64,000 bases of DNA from the NCBI GenBank assembly GCA_964518875.1, contig CAZFHI010000002.1:91428-155427 (forward strand), in the 5' to 3' direction. The notes beneath the pieces are model-generated. The model worked only from the letters and a program-made list of their open reading frames with translations. It searched no databases and had not been told where the DNA came from. The position numbers were made by a program, and so were the translations under genes. Positions 45,748 through 54,583 of the stretch are shown piece by piece. Source of the stretch: DTU024 sp964518875 (lineage in GTDB: Bacteria > Bacillota > Clostridia > Christensenellales > Aristaeellaceae). Every line of letters begins with the position of its first letter. The stretch's first letter is position 1.

Positions 45748-45782
45748 AGCCTTTGGAATCAATGTTTCCAAGGCTTTTTTCC
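45748..45782 (+). terminator. Intrinsic terminator after the repeat remnant
   Basis: AGCCTTTGGA pairs with TTCCAAGGCT with a one-base bulge, followed by six T. It ends transcripts from the GT4 gene and from the repeat's own promoter; the A run on the other side may also serve cas2. Confidence 0.75.
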
Positions 45783-45815
45783 ACTATAAAAATACAGAAA
45801 AATCAGACAAAAATA

Positions 45816-46136
45816 TCAGAAAAAAGAAATCTGAAAATCGCTGATACTCCGCTCGGCTGCCGTTAATTCTCCGGTGAGTATTTTCATATTTTCAAATTGC
45901 TTTTCATTTACCGTAAGACATCTTACAAAGCCGTTGTCGAGCACGTTATCGTATAAGCAGTCGATATGCTTATCGACATCGTTTATACCGCTGCAGATGC
46001 GTACATATATAGAAAACTGCATCATGTTATACCCGTCTTTTAACAAAAACTGACGAAAGCACGCAGCGGAACGGCGCTCTTCCGTACTGGTTACGGGAAG
46101 ATCAAACATTACCATCAAACGCATAAACTTATTCAT
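45816..46136 (-). CDS. cas2: CRISPR-associated endonuclease Cas2 (type II)
   Basis: 106 aa from ATG 46136, which overlaps the end of cas1 by eight bases. The Cas2 ferredoxin fold is seen with MRLMVMFDLPV at the start (the Asp of the family active site), FRQFLLKDGYNMMQFSIYVRIC and FVRCLTVNEKQFENM. It is the right length and has no lesion. It should pair with Cas1 to insert spacers, but its partner is broken, so adaptation is unlikely. It is the only intact cas gene here. Confidence 0.88.
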   Translation of the reverse strand: MNKFMRLMVMFDLPVTSTEERRSAACFRQFLLKDGYNMMQFSIYVRICSGINDVDKHIDCLYDNVLDNGFVRCLTVNEKQFENMKILTGELTAAERSISDFQISFF

Positions 46137-46850
46137 ACCGATGGAACTTAAGGGGCGGCAAAGCAGGAAGCACAAGCTTTGCGTTCCGGGGAAATTCTAT
46201 TGCGGCGGTGAGACTTTGCGCTAACCGTTCAATAGCGTAATGCACACTGTGGCGCTGACCGCCTGAAAGAATATCACAAGCTAACGGATAAAACAGAGCG
46301 TGTTTTGATTTGGGAGTCAATATTTCATTCTCGGAAACATTCTGCACTACATAAAAATCCACAACAGGGCGAAAAGGTTCCATAAAATCATCGGCAAGGT
46401 TCATAGGCTTAAGTTCACTGTGGCACCGTATACCATTACACAGCAAAAAGCCATGTACAGCTAATGCGCGTGCCGTCATATCGCGTAAAAGCGCATATCC
46501 ATAGCTGAGAGCGGCATTTACACCGTTTCCTTTACCGCGCCGAAAGCTTTTACCAAACATAGCTGTGAAGTATTGTGCCGCCGCAGTTCCTTCAAGATAT
46601 CCTTTATCGCCTTATTGAACCTGTTTGGATAAAGCTAATAGCGATTCAGCCGCATCGTTATGTGATATTAGCCTAAGGCATTCTGACTGATTAGCAATTT
46701 TTCGCTTAACGACCTGCTGCCAAAACCTGTTACGGGCCGGCTGCGTCATAGCCAGCCGCCTTGTAACTACCTATAAATAACGGCTGTGCCGAGCAAAAGG
46801 CAGCATTACGCCGTTAGGCATGTGTTTGGCTTTTGCATACAATAACGCAA
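46129..46850 (-). pseudogene. cas1: cas1 pseudogene (type II), 5' end deleted and two in-frame stops
   Basis: Cas1 homology begins with AKHMPNGVMLPFARHSRYL, fused in frame to the cas9 remnant. It is interrupted by TAG at 46771-46773, resumes in frame as RRLAMTQPARNRFWQQVVKR and KIANQSECLRL, meets a second in-frame stop (TAA, near 46610) inside what should be the VxxGDxxNxEG motif, and then runs open from YLEGTAAAQYF through GVNAALSYGYALL to the end. The N-terminal 65 or so residues are missing. Cas1 is the spacer integrase; this copy cannot give a full protein. Confidence 0.88.
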
Positions 46851-49372
46851 GCGGCTGAGAGCGCTGCGGCATACGCGAAACAAATATAGGCTCCGCCATA
46901 TCAATAAGCCGCGGAAAGCGGTCGTAACTGGGCAGCTTCTGTTTGTCGCGCAGATTGCGAAGCTGTTCTTTGGGTTCGTTACTCATGCGCGCAATAACGT
47001 CATCTCTAAAGCCCATCCATGGCAAAGGAAACATTTCGCCAGTCTTTTTGTGTATGGAGCGGTTTCCATCCGATGCTATGATATACTGGTTGTTTTCCCT
47101 GCGCTTATAATATCGGCTGAATTCCTGTATCCTTTTATCTGTGGCGCAGGCGACAACAGCGGCGTCCATAGCGTGGTGGAGGTCTCCGTCCTGACGTACT
47201 TTGGTTAAATCCCAGCGTTTGCGAAGGTGAGAGGTTATTGCGCCGTTAACGGCGGTTACGTGTTTTTTCCGCTTTGAGTGCGCAAAAGCAAGGTAATCGT
47301 TTATGTAATTGTATACAAAACCGGATATATGTCTTGTATCCTGCAAGTTGCGTTCTTTGAAACCCCGGAGATCGTCTTCAGTAATGCGCGCTTTTAGCAG
47401 GTTAAGCTTTTTATATTCATTATGTTTGGCGTTTTTTGTATGAATAATAAAACAATCACGCTCTTTGCCCTCTAAATATTGAAGCGGCAGATGATTGCCT
47501 TTTTCACGGTTTTCATCAGTAAATATCAACGCCTTATTATTATAGCTGTCGTTAAACGATATGCTGTACGGAATAATATGGTCAACCTCAGCGTATCCGG
47601 GTTCAAGCAGGCGATTAATATCAAAATGCCGCAGCGAATAAGCGCTCAGCCCGTCCTGCTCGTAGTAAAGTTTAAGCTTAACGATATCCTGCCCTGATGG
47701 GTATGTTACCCCGAGATTCTTTAATCCTTCAACAATGCGTTCATTGCGGGATTCGTTATCGCGCATTTTCTTGTCGAGCTCACTGCGCTCCTTGTATGTT
47801 TTAGACATCTCACGCGCCAGTTCAACGTTTATGAATACAGGGCTGCAGCCTATGAAGCGTATGCAGGCGTTGACTACTTTTATAGTCTGCGATACCGCGC
47901 GCAGCGCAACGGGGACTGGTGATAGACGCCATGTCTTCCTTATTGTATTTTAACAGGTAATCAGGATACCCGTTATGCATTCGGTAGTCGAAACCTGCTT
48001 TGGCGCAGGCGGCGTCATAGTTGCAGCCTTCCTTAAGGTAAGGGATAATCATTTGCCAGGCTTTCACGCTTAAATGTCCGAACCTGGAAAAAGAAGAAAC
48101 TGGCATCAACGCTTCAATTTCATCTTTGGAACAGCCTATTTTTTCTAAATTTTCTCTTACGGGGTTATCCTGCTTGTAAAGCGTTATCACTTCAGCTATA
48201 TTACAAAGCTTTTCTATAGGAACACGCTTTATTTAATCCTTTTTAATAACGTACAGCGCTTGACTCATGGCGTAGTATCCAGGGAGCGATACAAAACAAA
48301 CGTTTTCAGGAGGTTTTTTGGAATTGTTTTTATACTTGATTCCGATGAACCTATCATCATCACTGATAGTATTATTAGGTACCGTGCAAACATCTTCATA
48401 GGTCATTTTGTCCTGACAAAAGGCTTTTTTATTACGGCTTCACGCCCCGCGTCTGTAGGCGCGCGTATTTCGCCCATATTATACAGGCGCAGGTGATTGA
48501 TTTTTTCCAGAAGTCTGAACATTTCAAATGAATAAGATGCTTTTGGCGCGCGCTTTTTATGCGGCAGAAAGTTACATTTTCCACGCATTTTATCGATTTG
48601 ATTGCCGCCGTAAGGGCTTTTACCTCCCGGTCCTTCGTCGAATGAGCACTGGGAAAGCAAAATATCAAGATAGCGCTGTTCCAAACTTTCGCTGGCGAAA
48701 GACTGCCCTAATCTTCTTTGCGCCTTAAATATCTGGTGCGCCTCATCTTCTACCATGCTGCGCGCAGCGGCAGAGATATAAGACCCTTCTTTGTTGCGCT
48801 TGTTTTTTTGGTATGCGGGATCTTTAAAAAACATTTCGCCTGCGGTACGGTAGCCGTTTTCCTGCATACGCTTTTGATTGGCGTCTACAGCGGAAAGCAG
48901 CTCGCCTTTGTTTTCATCGGATGCATCCGTCTTCCTATTGGATTTGAACACGCGCCGCTGCGCAAGATGTATAAGCGCCTTGGCAAACTGCCGCTTATTT
49001 ATGGGAAAATCCAGAGCTTCAGCACGCAAAGCGTAAACATCTTCATGATTTTTATCAGTGTAAAGCTCCGACATTTCTTTTTCGGTCAAAACGTTTTCCA
49101 CTATCAAAAGTGAGCGTATGCGTTCCATACGATGGCGACGACGGAGCAAACGCCTTCTTAAGCCGCGGGCAATACGCCGATCACGTGCGGGAGACAAAGC
49201 GCTTTTTTTAGAATATACTTCGCCCGGTGGAAATATGCGCGCTCCCTTCCATGCGAATAATACCGCAGGGCTTATCGCTTTCATCCAAAGCGACTATTGC
49301 AGACCCAACAGACGCAATACCTATATCAAGACCTATGGCGTATGTAATGATTTTTAAAGAATCGTTATTCAT
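46851..49372 (-). pseudogene. cas9: cas9 pseudogene (type II-C), several frameshifts, one stop, 3' deletion
   Basis: Starts at ATG 49372. Recognisable in order: RuvC-I YAIGLDIGIASVGSAI; a frameshift near 49240 before ARIFPPGEV; the Arg-rich bridge helix RRRLLRRRHRMERI; REC-lobe sequence; a frameshift near 48410; an in-frame TAA near 48233; HLSVKAWQMIIPYL; an extra C in a CCCC run (47911-47914) before the RuvC-II stretch VFINVELAREM; HNH YAEVDHIIPYSISFNDSYNNKAL with His and Asn kept; RuvC-III HHAMDAAVVA; then PIFVSRMPQR, where a deletion joins it to cas1. The PAM-interacting end is lost. Motifs are well kept, so inactivation is probably recent. Confidence 0.92.
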
Positions 49373-49469
49373 AATATTCTCTCTTTGTAATATGCTTATA
49401 TGTCCTGTTTTAAGAGCGTATATAAGTATTATATTTACAACAATATGATCTTTTAATAATAATGTCCAT

Positions 49470-49613
49470 ATATAAAGCGCTGTCCCCGGTAAACCGGAAA
49501 ACAGCGCTTCAAAGATGTCCACCTGTAAACAGGAAGACGGCGCTTTGCGGTCTACTACACAAGGTAATAACCTTATTGTAGCAACCTGATGATTCCTGCT
49601 ATAGTATAATAGC
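49470..49613 (-). ncRNA. tracrRNA of the type II-C system
   Basis: Minus-strand transcript of about 140 nt just upstream of cas9. The 5' anti-repeat (TATAGCAGGAATCATCAGG) is complementary to the repeat remnant at 45699-45734. Next come GTTGCTACAATAAGG, identical to the Neisseria meningitidis tracrRNA core, a stem CTACAATAAGGT/ACCTTGTGTAG, the nexus-like ACCGCAAAGCGCCGTC, a CCTGTTTACAGG hairpin and a long final hairpin AAGCGCTGT/ACAGCGCTT (49475-49509) followed by a T-rich tail. The whole structure is undamaged, unlike cas9. Ends are estimated from promoter and terminator. Confidence 0.8.
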
Positions 49614-49619
49614 GTTGTT

Positions 49620-49648
49620 CTTATACCATAATTAATCCGTATGCGCAA
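49620..49648 (-). promoter_or_regulatory. tracrRNA promoter
   Basis: Minus-strand TTGCGC (49643-49648) and TGGTATAAG (-10 at 49620-49625) with 17-bp spacing. The extended -10 matches the TGGTATAAT at the end of the CRISPR repeat remnant, so repeat and tracrRNA promoters share their -10 form. Confidence 0.7.
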
Positions 49649-49671
49649 AGAAAATTTTTACATGGTTCTGC

Positions 49672-50917
49672 TCACATTATCGTAACGAGTTTGGACGGAC
49701 GGGCTGCAGTTTTTTCTGCTATCATATAAATTATATACGAGAATCCTTTAAATGTATGATAACCTCTCGCTTTTCTTTTTGCAGCCTTAATCATGCCGTT
49801 TATACCTTCGCATATGGCGTTAGTCAATTTTGTAGTAAAAATATTTAGTATCTCTTTCTAGTTTTTTCTAAGCGACAGTTGTTGTCTTTGAGCGACAACT
49901 GTCGCTCGTTTCATAGGTTCAAGACGGCTTATTCTAAGCTAGCGGTACAAACTATCAATTCTTTTTTTCATCATGGTTCATGCTTGCATAGACTATATTC
50001 AAAGCCTGCTCCATACTATATGCGCGGCCTGTCTTTGGATGCTCTTTACACAATGTGGTTTTTTCCCTTTCTTTGCAGCAGTTTGTTTACTTTCTTGAAT
50101 AATTAACACTCGGCGACCCAAATTTAGCGCTTTGCTCTTTTACGCTCTCTGCTCTATCCAGCGCATTTAGTCCATTCCGTCAAGCATAAGTTTCTTTACA
50201 TGAAACTTGTCAACCGTACGCAGCGCATAGGGAAAAACTGTTGTATACCGATTCTGTATGCTTTTGACATATCGCTGCTTACCGCTTCTATGCGTTCACA
50301 CGCTCCGCCTTTTGCTTCCAACTTATAAGAAAGGTCTATCACAACTTTTTCTTCTAGGTTCCACATCTTTTACTCGGCGTTTGCCCGCATCAACTACTAC
50401 TGTCATGTAGCTATGACCGCGCTTAAATGATATTTTGTCAATTGCAAGATGCTTTACATCTTCAAGGTTATCTTCCTTAAGAGCCTTATCTATCCAGTAA
50501 CGCAAAATACATACCAGAGATTTTTCGTTACATATAAGCATTCGGCTTACTTTCCATATTAGCATATCCATAATAACAAGCATTGCAAAGCCTTCAAACA
50601 TAAAGAGGAATCTGCTGTTCTTTCTTGCACTTGGTGCGTTGACTACCTCTGTGCTCAGGACACCTGACCATTTGCCTTCTGCAATGGACATAACACGGAT
50701 AAAACATTACGTCTCCGTGGCGTCATACACGTTCCGATTTCTCATACACGGCTCTTTTGCACATCTCTCCGCACTAATAGTGCGGCTGCAAATTTCCCTC
50801 CCGAATGTTCATATAAATGTTAAACTCCGCGCCATGCGTTTCGATTTTGCGAATATACCATATACCATGGCTCTTCCAATCCCAATGACTCACGAAACAG
50901 ATTTGTTAATCCACTAA
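49672..50917 (-). pseudogene. ISL3-family transposase pseudogene
   Basis: Conceptual translation, with several frame changes, gives a typical ISL3 transposase. The start has FRESLGLEEPW; the Cys/His finger region has CYVHCRRQMVRCPEH; the middle has LEDVKHLAIDKISFKRGHSY and MTVVVDAGKRRVKDVE (catalytic-domain strand with IDE replaced by IDK); the end has TNAICEGINGMIKAAKRKARG and YHTFKGF. Several shifts and stops lie between these pieces. It borders the CRISPR locus, and the sequence change beyond it marks the start of the accessory island. Confidence 0.8.
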
Positions 50918-50930
50918 TTCTCGTTTACAT

Positions 50931-51290
50931 ATGGAGTATTGTATCAGAATTACAACTTTGGGTGTAGAACCGATAATAAAAAGCTACTATAATCCTTATC
51001 ATACCGCAAAGGCTGAAGACAGAAGAACAGACCATGAAGCAACCAATACTGCAAAAACATATTCATTAATATATGGAAACGTATATTATGTGGATGATAA
51101 TTGTGAAAAATGCACCATGAAGTATATATACTATGATAAAAGAACTAACAGTCTCAGATATACGTTTAAGTATAATATGCACGGAAATGAAGTTTTTCGA
51201 ATCAAAAGAAAAGAAAGTATACATATATTACCCAAAATAAGCAGGACAAGCAAGAAATATAACAGAATATACAAAAAAGGACAGCAGTAG
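50931..51290 (+). CDS. Hypothetical protein, doubtful
   Basis: A 119-codon open frame in AT-rich DNA between two dead or regulatory regions. The product is basic at its end and has a CEKC pair, but no signal, membrane segment or family motif that I recognise, and no clear Shine-Dalgarno site. It may be a fragment of a mobile-element protein or a chance frame. Confidence 0.2.
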   Translation: MEYCIRITTLGVEPIIKSYYNPYHTAKAEDRRTDHEATNTAKTYSLIYGNVYYVDDNCEKCTMKYIYYDKRTNSLRYTFKYNMHGNEVFRIKRKESIHILPKISRTSKKYNRIYKKGQQ

Positions 51291-51872
51291 AGAAAATAAA
51301 CGGAAGATTAGACCGTGATTTTCTGTTTGAAAACCACACCACAAAGGGGCCATCCAAAATAAGCCTTTATGTAGGAATAAGTTTCATAATAAGCCTGTCA
51401 TTTGCTAAGTGAAAACAACAAAAGGAAAATAAGAATCTCGCCGCCTGGGTTGCTTAAAGCCCAATAAAGAACAAATCAATAAACGAAAGCTTAATTTGCA
51501 CGCATAAAAACACGCAGAAAAACAAAAAAGCAAGAAAATTCATGTTTGTTATACGATAAGGTTATATTAATTGGGGCTAAAACCTAGATTAAAATCCAAA
51601 TATTACGTATGGTTTTCCTTGGACGAATAACTTAATATATAAAAATGCTGGGTTGCAAAAATGATTCACCTCATCCTTTCACTATCGCCCCTGCAAGAAT
51701 TGTGTTAATATATTCCATAAAGAGGCCTCCTTTTTGGCGCTTTATCTAACTTATTTTACAAGAAAATGGCTTCTTTTTCTAATTTAGCTCCTTATTGGTT
51801 TACACACAATATTGTATACTATGGTTTGTATCTATTTTCTAGTTATTTTGTAAAGTTTAATATGATATATAT
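51291..51872. other. Gene-poor AT-rich stretch with one tiny frame
   Basis: No sizeable gene. On the minus strand a 15-codon frame (51671-51718, MEYINTILAGAIVKG) has a strong GGAGG seven bases before its ATG, so a small hydrophobic peptide is possible but unsupported otherwise. Confidence 0.4.
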
Positions 51873-52739
51873 TTAAATGGATATGTCATTAGTAATTTGT
51901 TGGATTTTCATCATTTCTTGTCTCTTTTGCCATTGCAAGGGTGGAACACCAACATATTTTTTAAACGTTCGAATAAAATTACTATAGTCGCCAAATCCGC
52001 ATTTTGCACATACTTCATAGACTGAAAATTGTTTTTCCAGCATTTGTTTTGCAAGTGATATTTTTTTAATAAGAATAAATTGTTTAATCGAAATTCCCAT
52101 TTGTTTAGAAAACCGGGTACTTATATAGGAAATGGAATATGAAAAATACTCGCATATTAATTTTACCCTCAGCTCTTCTTCTATATGATTGTCTATATAA
52201 CTTACAATATCCTGAATAATAGGTGCCAAAGGAAGTGGCGAGATCATCGGTAAATGAGATTTGAAAATATGATTTATGTAGACCAAAAGAGACACAAGGG
52301 AAGTAAAGGCAAGTAAATCATCACCATAATTGGTAGAATTACAATAGCTTTTAATCTTTTTTGCAAGTTGTTTAAAATTAACTATTTGTTCATCGCTTAA
52401 GTATACTATATTACGATTTCGTTGAGCTGCAATCACAAAACAATCTAGCAGGTTAGTTTGCTTGGTGTTAAACTGGCCTATGGTTCTCGGATCGAACATT
52501 ATGGTGATACGCTTATACACACGTTTTGCGTTGTTAATAGATATATGCAGATCTTTCGAATTAAGTAATACAAGCGCTCCATTAGATATCAGGTATCTTT
52601 TTGAGTTAATAAGCATGGTAACATCACCCTCAATCAAAAGGAAAATTTCGTATTTAGGATGTGCAATATACCTTTTATCAATGGTATCAAAAGTTTCAGA
52701 AAAATGACATTCGATATTTCTATCTACTTCTTTTATCAC
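51873..52739 (-). CDS. AraC-family transcriptional regulator
   Basis: 288 aa from a GTG start at 52739 with AAGGAG before it. An N-terminal cupin-like sensing half (IFLLIEGDVTMLINSKRYLI) is followed by two helix-turn-helix units at about 190-280: LRVKLICEYFSYSISYISTRF and QFSVYEVCAKCGFGDYSNFIRTFKKYVGVPP, the second holding the AraC signature. It is divergent from the TRAP/amino-sugar operon and most likely activates it in response to the imported sugar. Confidence 0.88.
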   Translation of the reverse strand: MIKEVDRNIECHFSETFDTIDKRYIAHPKYEIFLLIEGDVTMLINSKRYLISNGALVLLNSKDLHISINNAKRVYKRITIMFDPRTIGQFNTKQTNLLDCFVIAAQRNRNIVYLSDEQIVNFKQLAKKIKSYCNSTNYGDDLLAFTSLVSLLVYINHIFKSHLPMISPLPLAPIIQDIVSYIDNHIEEELRVKLICEYFSYSISYISTRFSKQMGISIKQFILIKKISLAKQMLEKQFSVYEVCAKCGFGDYSNFIRTFKKYVGVPPLQWQKRQEMMKIQQITNDISI

Positions 52740-52920
52740 ATTAGTATCTCCTTATAGAGAAAATAAAGTTAAAAAATATAAGAATATAAGTATATTTTAT
52801 CTTAAAAACAAAAAAATGCAAGTTTTTGATAAAAAATAGCCAACAATTTGCAAATATTTCGTGTTTTAATATAAATGTTAAATAGAGAATACGCTATGCT
52901 CTTAGATTCATGTATTGAAT

Positions 52921-52944
52921 GTAGAACGTCTGTATGACGTTTAC
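52921..52944. promoter_or_regulatory. Inverted repeat in the araC-dctP intergenic region
   Basis: AACGTC-TGTAT-GACGTT, with outer GTA/TAC also matching after a one-base slip, 30 bp before the dctP start. It is a candidate operator in the shared regulatory region. Its place, close to the start codon, would suit a repressor better than an activator. Confidence 0.45.
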
Positions 52945-52971
52945 AAAAATATATTTTAGGAGGAAAACTAA

Positions 52972-53940
52972 ATGAAAAAAAGATTATTTTTGCTTGCTCT
53001 ATCTCTAATGTTGGTCATCGGATTGTGCCCTGGGGTTAATGCAGAGGCTGTTATCAATTTACGTATGGCAGATAATCAGGCTGATGGTACTCCAAATGTT
53101 GAGGGAGATAAAAAGTTCATTGAACTGGTCGACCAATATACAAATGGTACCGTTAAAATCGAGTTGCACAACAACGCTGTTTTAGGAGATGAGGCAGCCT
53201 GTGCTGATATGCTTCAGCTGAACACTCTAGATTTGTGCCGTATTTCAACCAATGGTATTTCCCCTACCTGTAATGTATTTAATGTGTTTTCTCTACCATA
53301 TGTTTTCCCAAACGATGAAGTTAAATATAACGCCCTTGACGGTGAGTTTGGTAAGGCATTGAACAAACAACTGCTTGATGAAACAGGCCTGGTTAATTTA
53401 ACCTATTTTGTGTCAGGGCCACGTTCTTTTTACACAGTAAAAAATCCTATAAAGAATGTTGCAGATATGAAGGGGTTAAAACTACGCACACAAGACGATG
53501 CAATCATGATCTCTATGATGAAAATTTTAGGTGCAGCAGCGACTCCTATGAACTATTCGGAAGTATATTCTGCACTTGAGACTGGCGTAATAGATGGTGC
53601 AGAGAACGACTTCGCATCTTACTATTCTTCAGGACATTATGAAGTGGCAAAATACTATTCATTGGATATGCACACTGCTCCGTCTTCATTGGTTGTTATG
53701 AGCGATGGCGCTTGGTCTGCTCTTAACACAGAACAGCAAGAAGCAATTATGACAGCGGCAGATGAAGCATCAATGTACCAGCGTTCGCTCGTAGACGATT
53801 ATTTGGTGAAAGCCAGAAAATCTGTTGAAGAAGCTGGATGCACGATTATCGATGTAGACGTGACGGAATTTCAGTCTGCATGCTCTCCTCTATATGACAC
53901 ATATTCACAGTTTAATGATCTTCTTGAGATGGTTAAATAA
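52972..53940 (+). CDS. TRAP transporter substrate-binding protein (DctP/SiaP type)
   Basis: 322 aa with a type-I signal peptide (1-24, VNA-EA), AGGAGG ribosome site. The mature protein begins NLRMADNQADGTP and carries the TRAP signature DMKGLKLRTQ, whose Arg binds a substrate carboxylate, and ALETGVIDGAENDF. It brings an acid such as sialic acid or another carboxylated sugar to the membrane subunits encoded next. The amino-sugar genes downstream favour sialic acid or a related acid, but SiaP cannot be told from DctP with certainty. Confidence 0.87.
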   Translation: MKKRLFLLALSLMLVIGLCPGVNAEAVINLRMADNQADGTPNVEGDKKFIELVDQYTNGTVKIELHNNAVLGDEAACADMLQLNTLDLCRISTNGISPTCNVFNVFSLPYVFPNDEVKYNALDGEFGKALNKQLLDETGLVNLTYFVSGPRSFYTVKNPIKNVADMKGLKLRTQDDAIMISMMKILGAAATPMNYSEVYSALETGVIDGAENDFASYYSSGHYEVAKYYSLDMHTAPSSLVVMSDGAWSALNTEQQEAIMTAADEASMYQRSLVDDYLVKARKSVEEAGCTIIDVDVTEFQSACSPLYDTYSQFNDLLEMVK

Positions 53941-53947
53941 GAAAAAA

Positions 53948-54022
53948 TCCTCCAGACTTGATTAGGAGGCACCTTCAATTAAGCACCGGATTTTGAGAAT
54001 GATCTCACCTTCCGGTGCTTTT
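53948..54022 (+). terminator. Two hairpins after dctP (attenuating terminator)
   Basis: A small TCCTCC/GGAGG hairpin (53948-53969) is followed by a long one, AAGCACCGGA/TCCGGTGCTT (53981-54020) with an inner TGAGA/TCTCA stem and a short T run. Between a binding-protein gene and its membrane subunits this would give excess binding protein. Confidence 0.65.
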
Positions 54023-54058
54023 AAAGGATAGCTCTATTACCAAACAAAGGGGAAAACA

Positions 54059-54583
54059 ATGAAAAAAGAAACAATTATTAAGATTGATAAATGGTTTCAA
54101 AAAGTGGTTGATTTGGAACGAATCATTGGCGCTATCATTCTACTTATTATGTTGATTATTTGTTTTGCTGCAGTTGTAATGCGATACGTATTTGTAAAAC
54201 CCATTGTATGGTCCGAAGAGGTCATACTTGTGTTATTGGTAATCTTTGGATATATTTGCATTTCAATAGATGTGTACAACGATGCTCACGTTGCGTTGAC
54301 GGTGCTTTATAAACGTTTTTCCATAAAAACACAGTATATTTTTGATCTAATTCGTCATATTTTAATTGGTGCGTTTTTTGCACTTATGGTTAATTCAGGA
54401 TGGAAAATCTATCTTGTAAAGCATCTTAAAGTGATGGCCGCCAGTGGATGGTCTCAAGGAATTGTGTTTTTAGCACAAGTAATTGCGGCCATTATGTGTA
54501 TTGTCTTTTGCATTATGAACTTTATAAAAACGACCTCTCAATTGCAGTCAGTTAAAAAAAATAGTGAAGGGGGCGAAAATTAA
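54059..54583 (+). CDS. TRAP transporter small membrane subunit (DctQ)
   Basis: 174 aa with four hydrophobic helices (about 20-40, 55-75, 92-112 and 132-152). VVMRYVFVKPIVWSEEV is the DctQ-family hallmark in the second-helix region. It forms the membrane complex with DctM. Its TAA shares a base with the ATG of the next gene. Confidence 0.88.
   Translation: MKKETIIKIDKWFQKVVDLERIIGAIILLIMLIICFAAVVMRYVFVKPIVWSEEVILVLLVIFGYICISIDVYNDAHVALTVLYKRFSIKTQYIFDLIRHILIGAFFALMVNSGWKIYLVKHLKVMAASGWSQGIVFLAQVIAAIMCIVFCIMNFIKTTSQLQSVKKNSEGGEN

Noticed and set aside
49560..49625. A CRISPR repeat-spacer array upstream of cas9
   Set aside because: The repeat-like sequence here is single and in the anti-repeat orientation, continuing into tracrRNA stems, so it is the tracrRNA.
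49373..49648. N-terminal extension of Cas9
   Set aside because: The frame runs back through the tracrRNA; RuvC-I homology starts right after ATG 49372.
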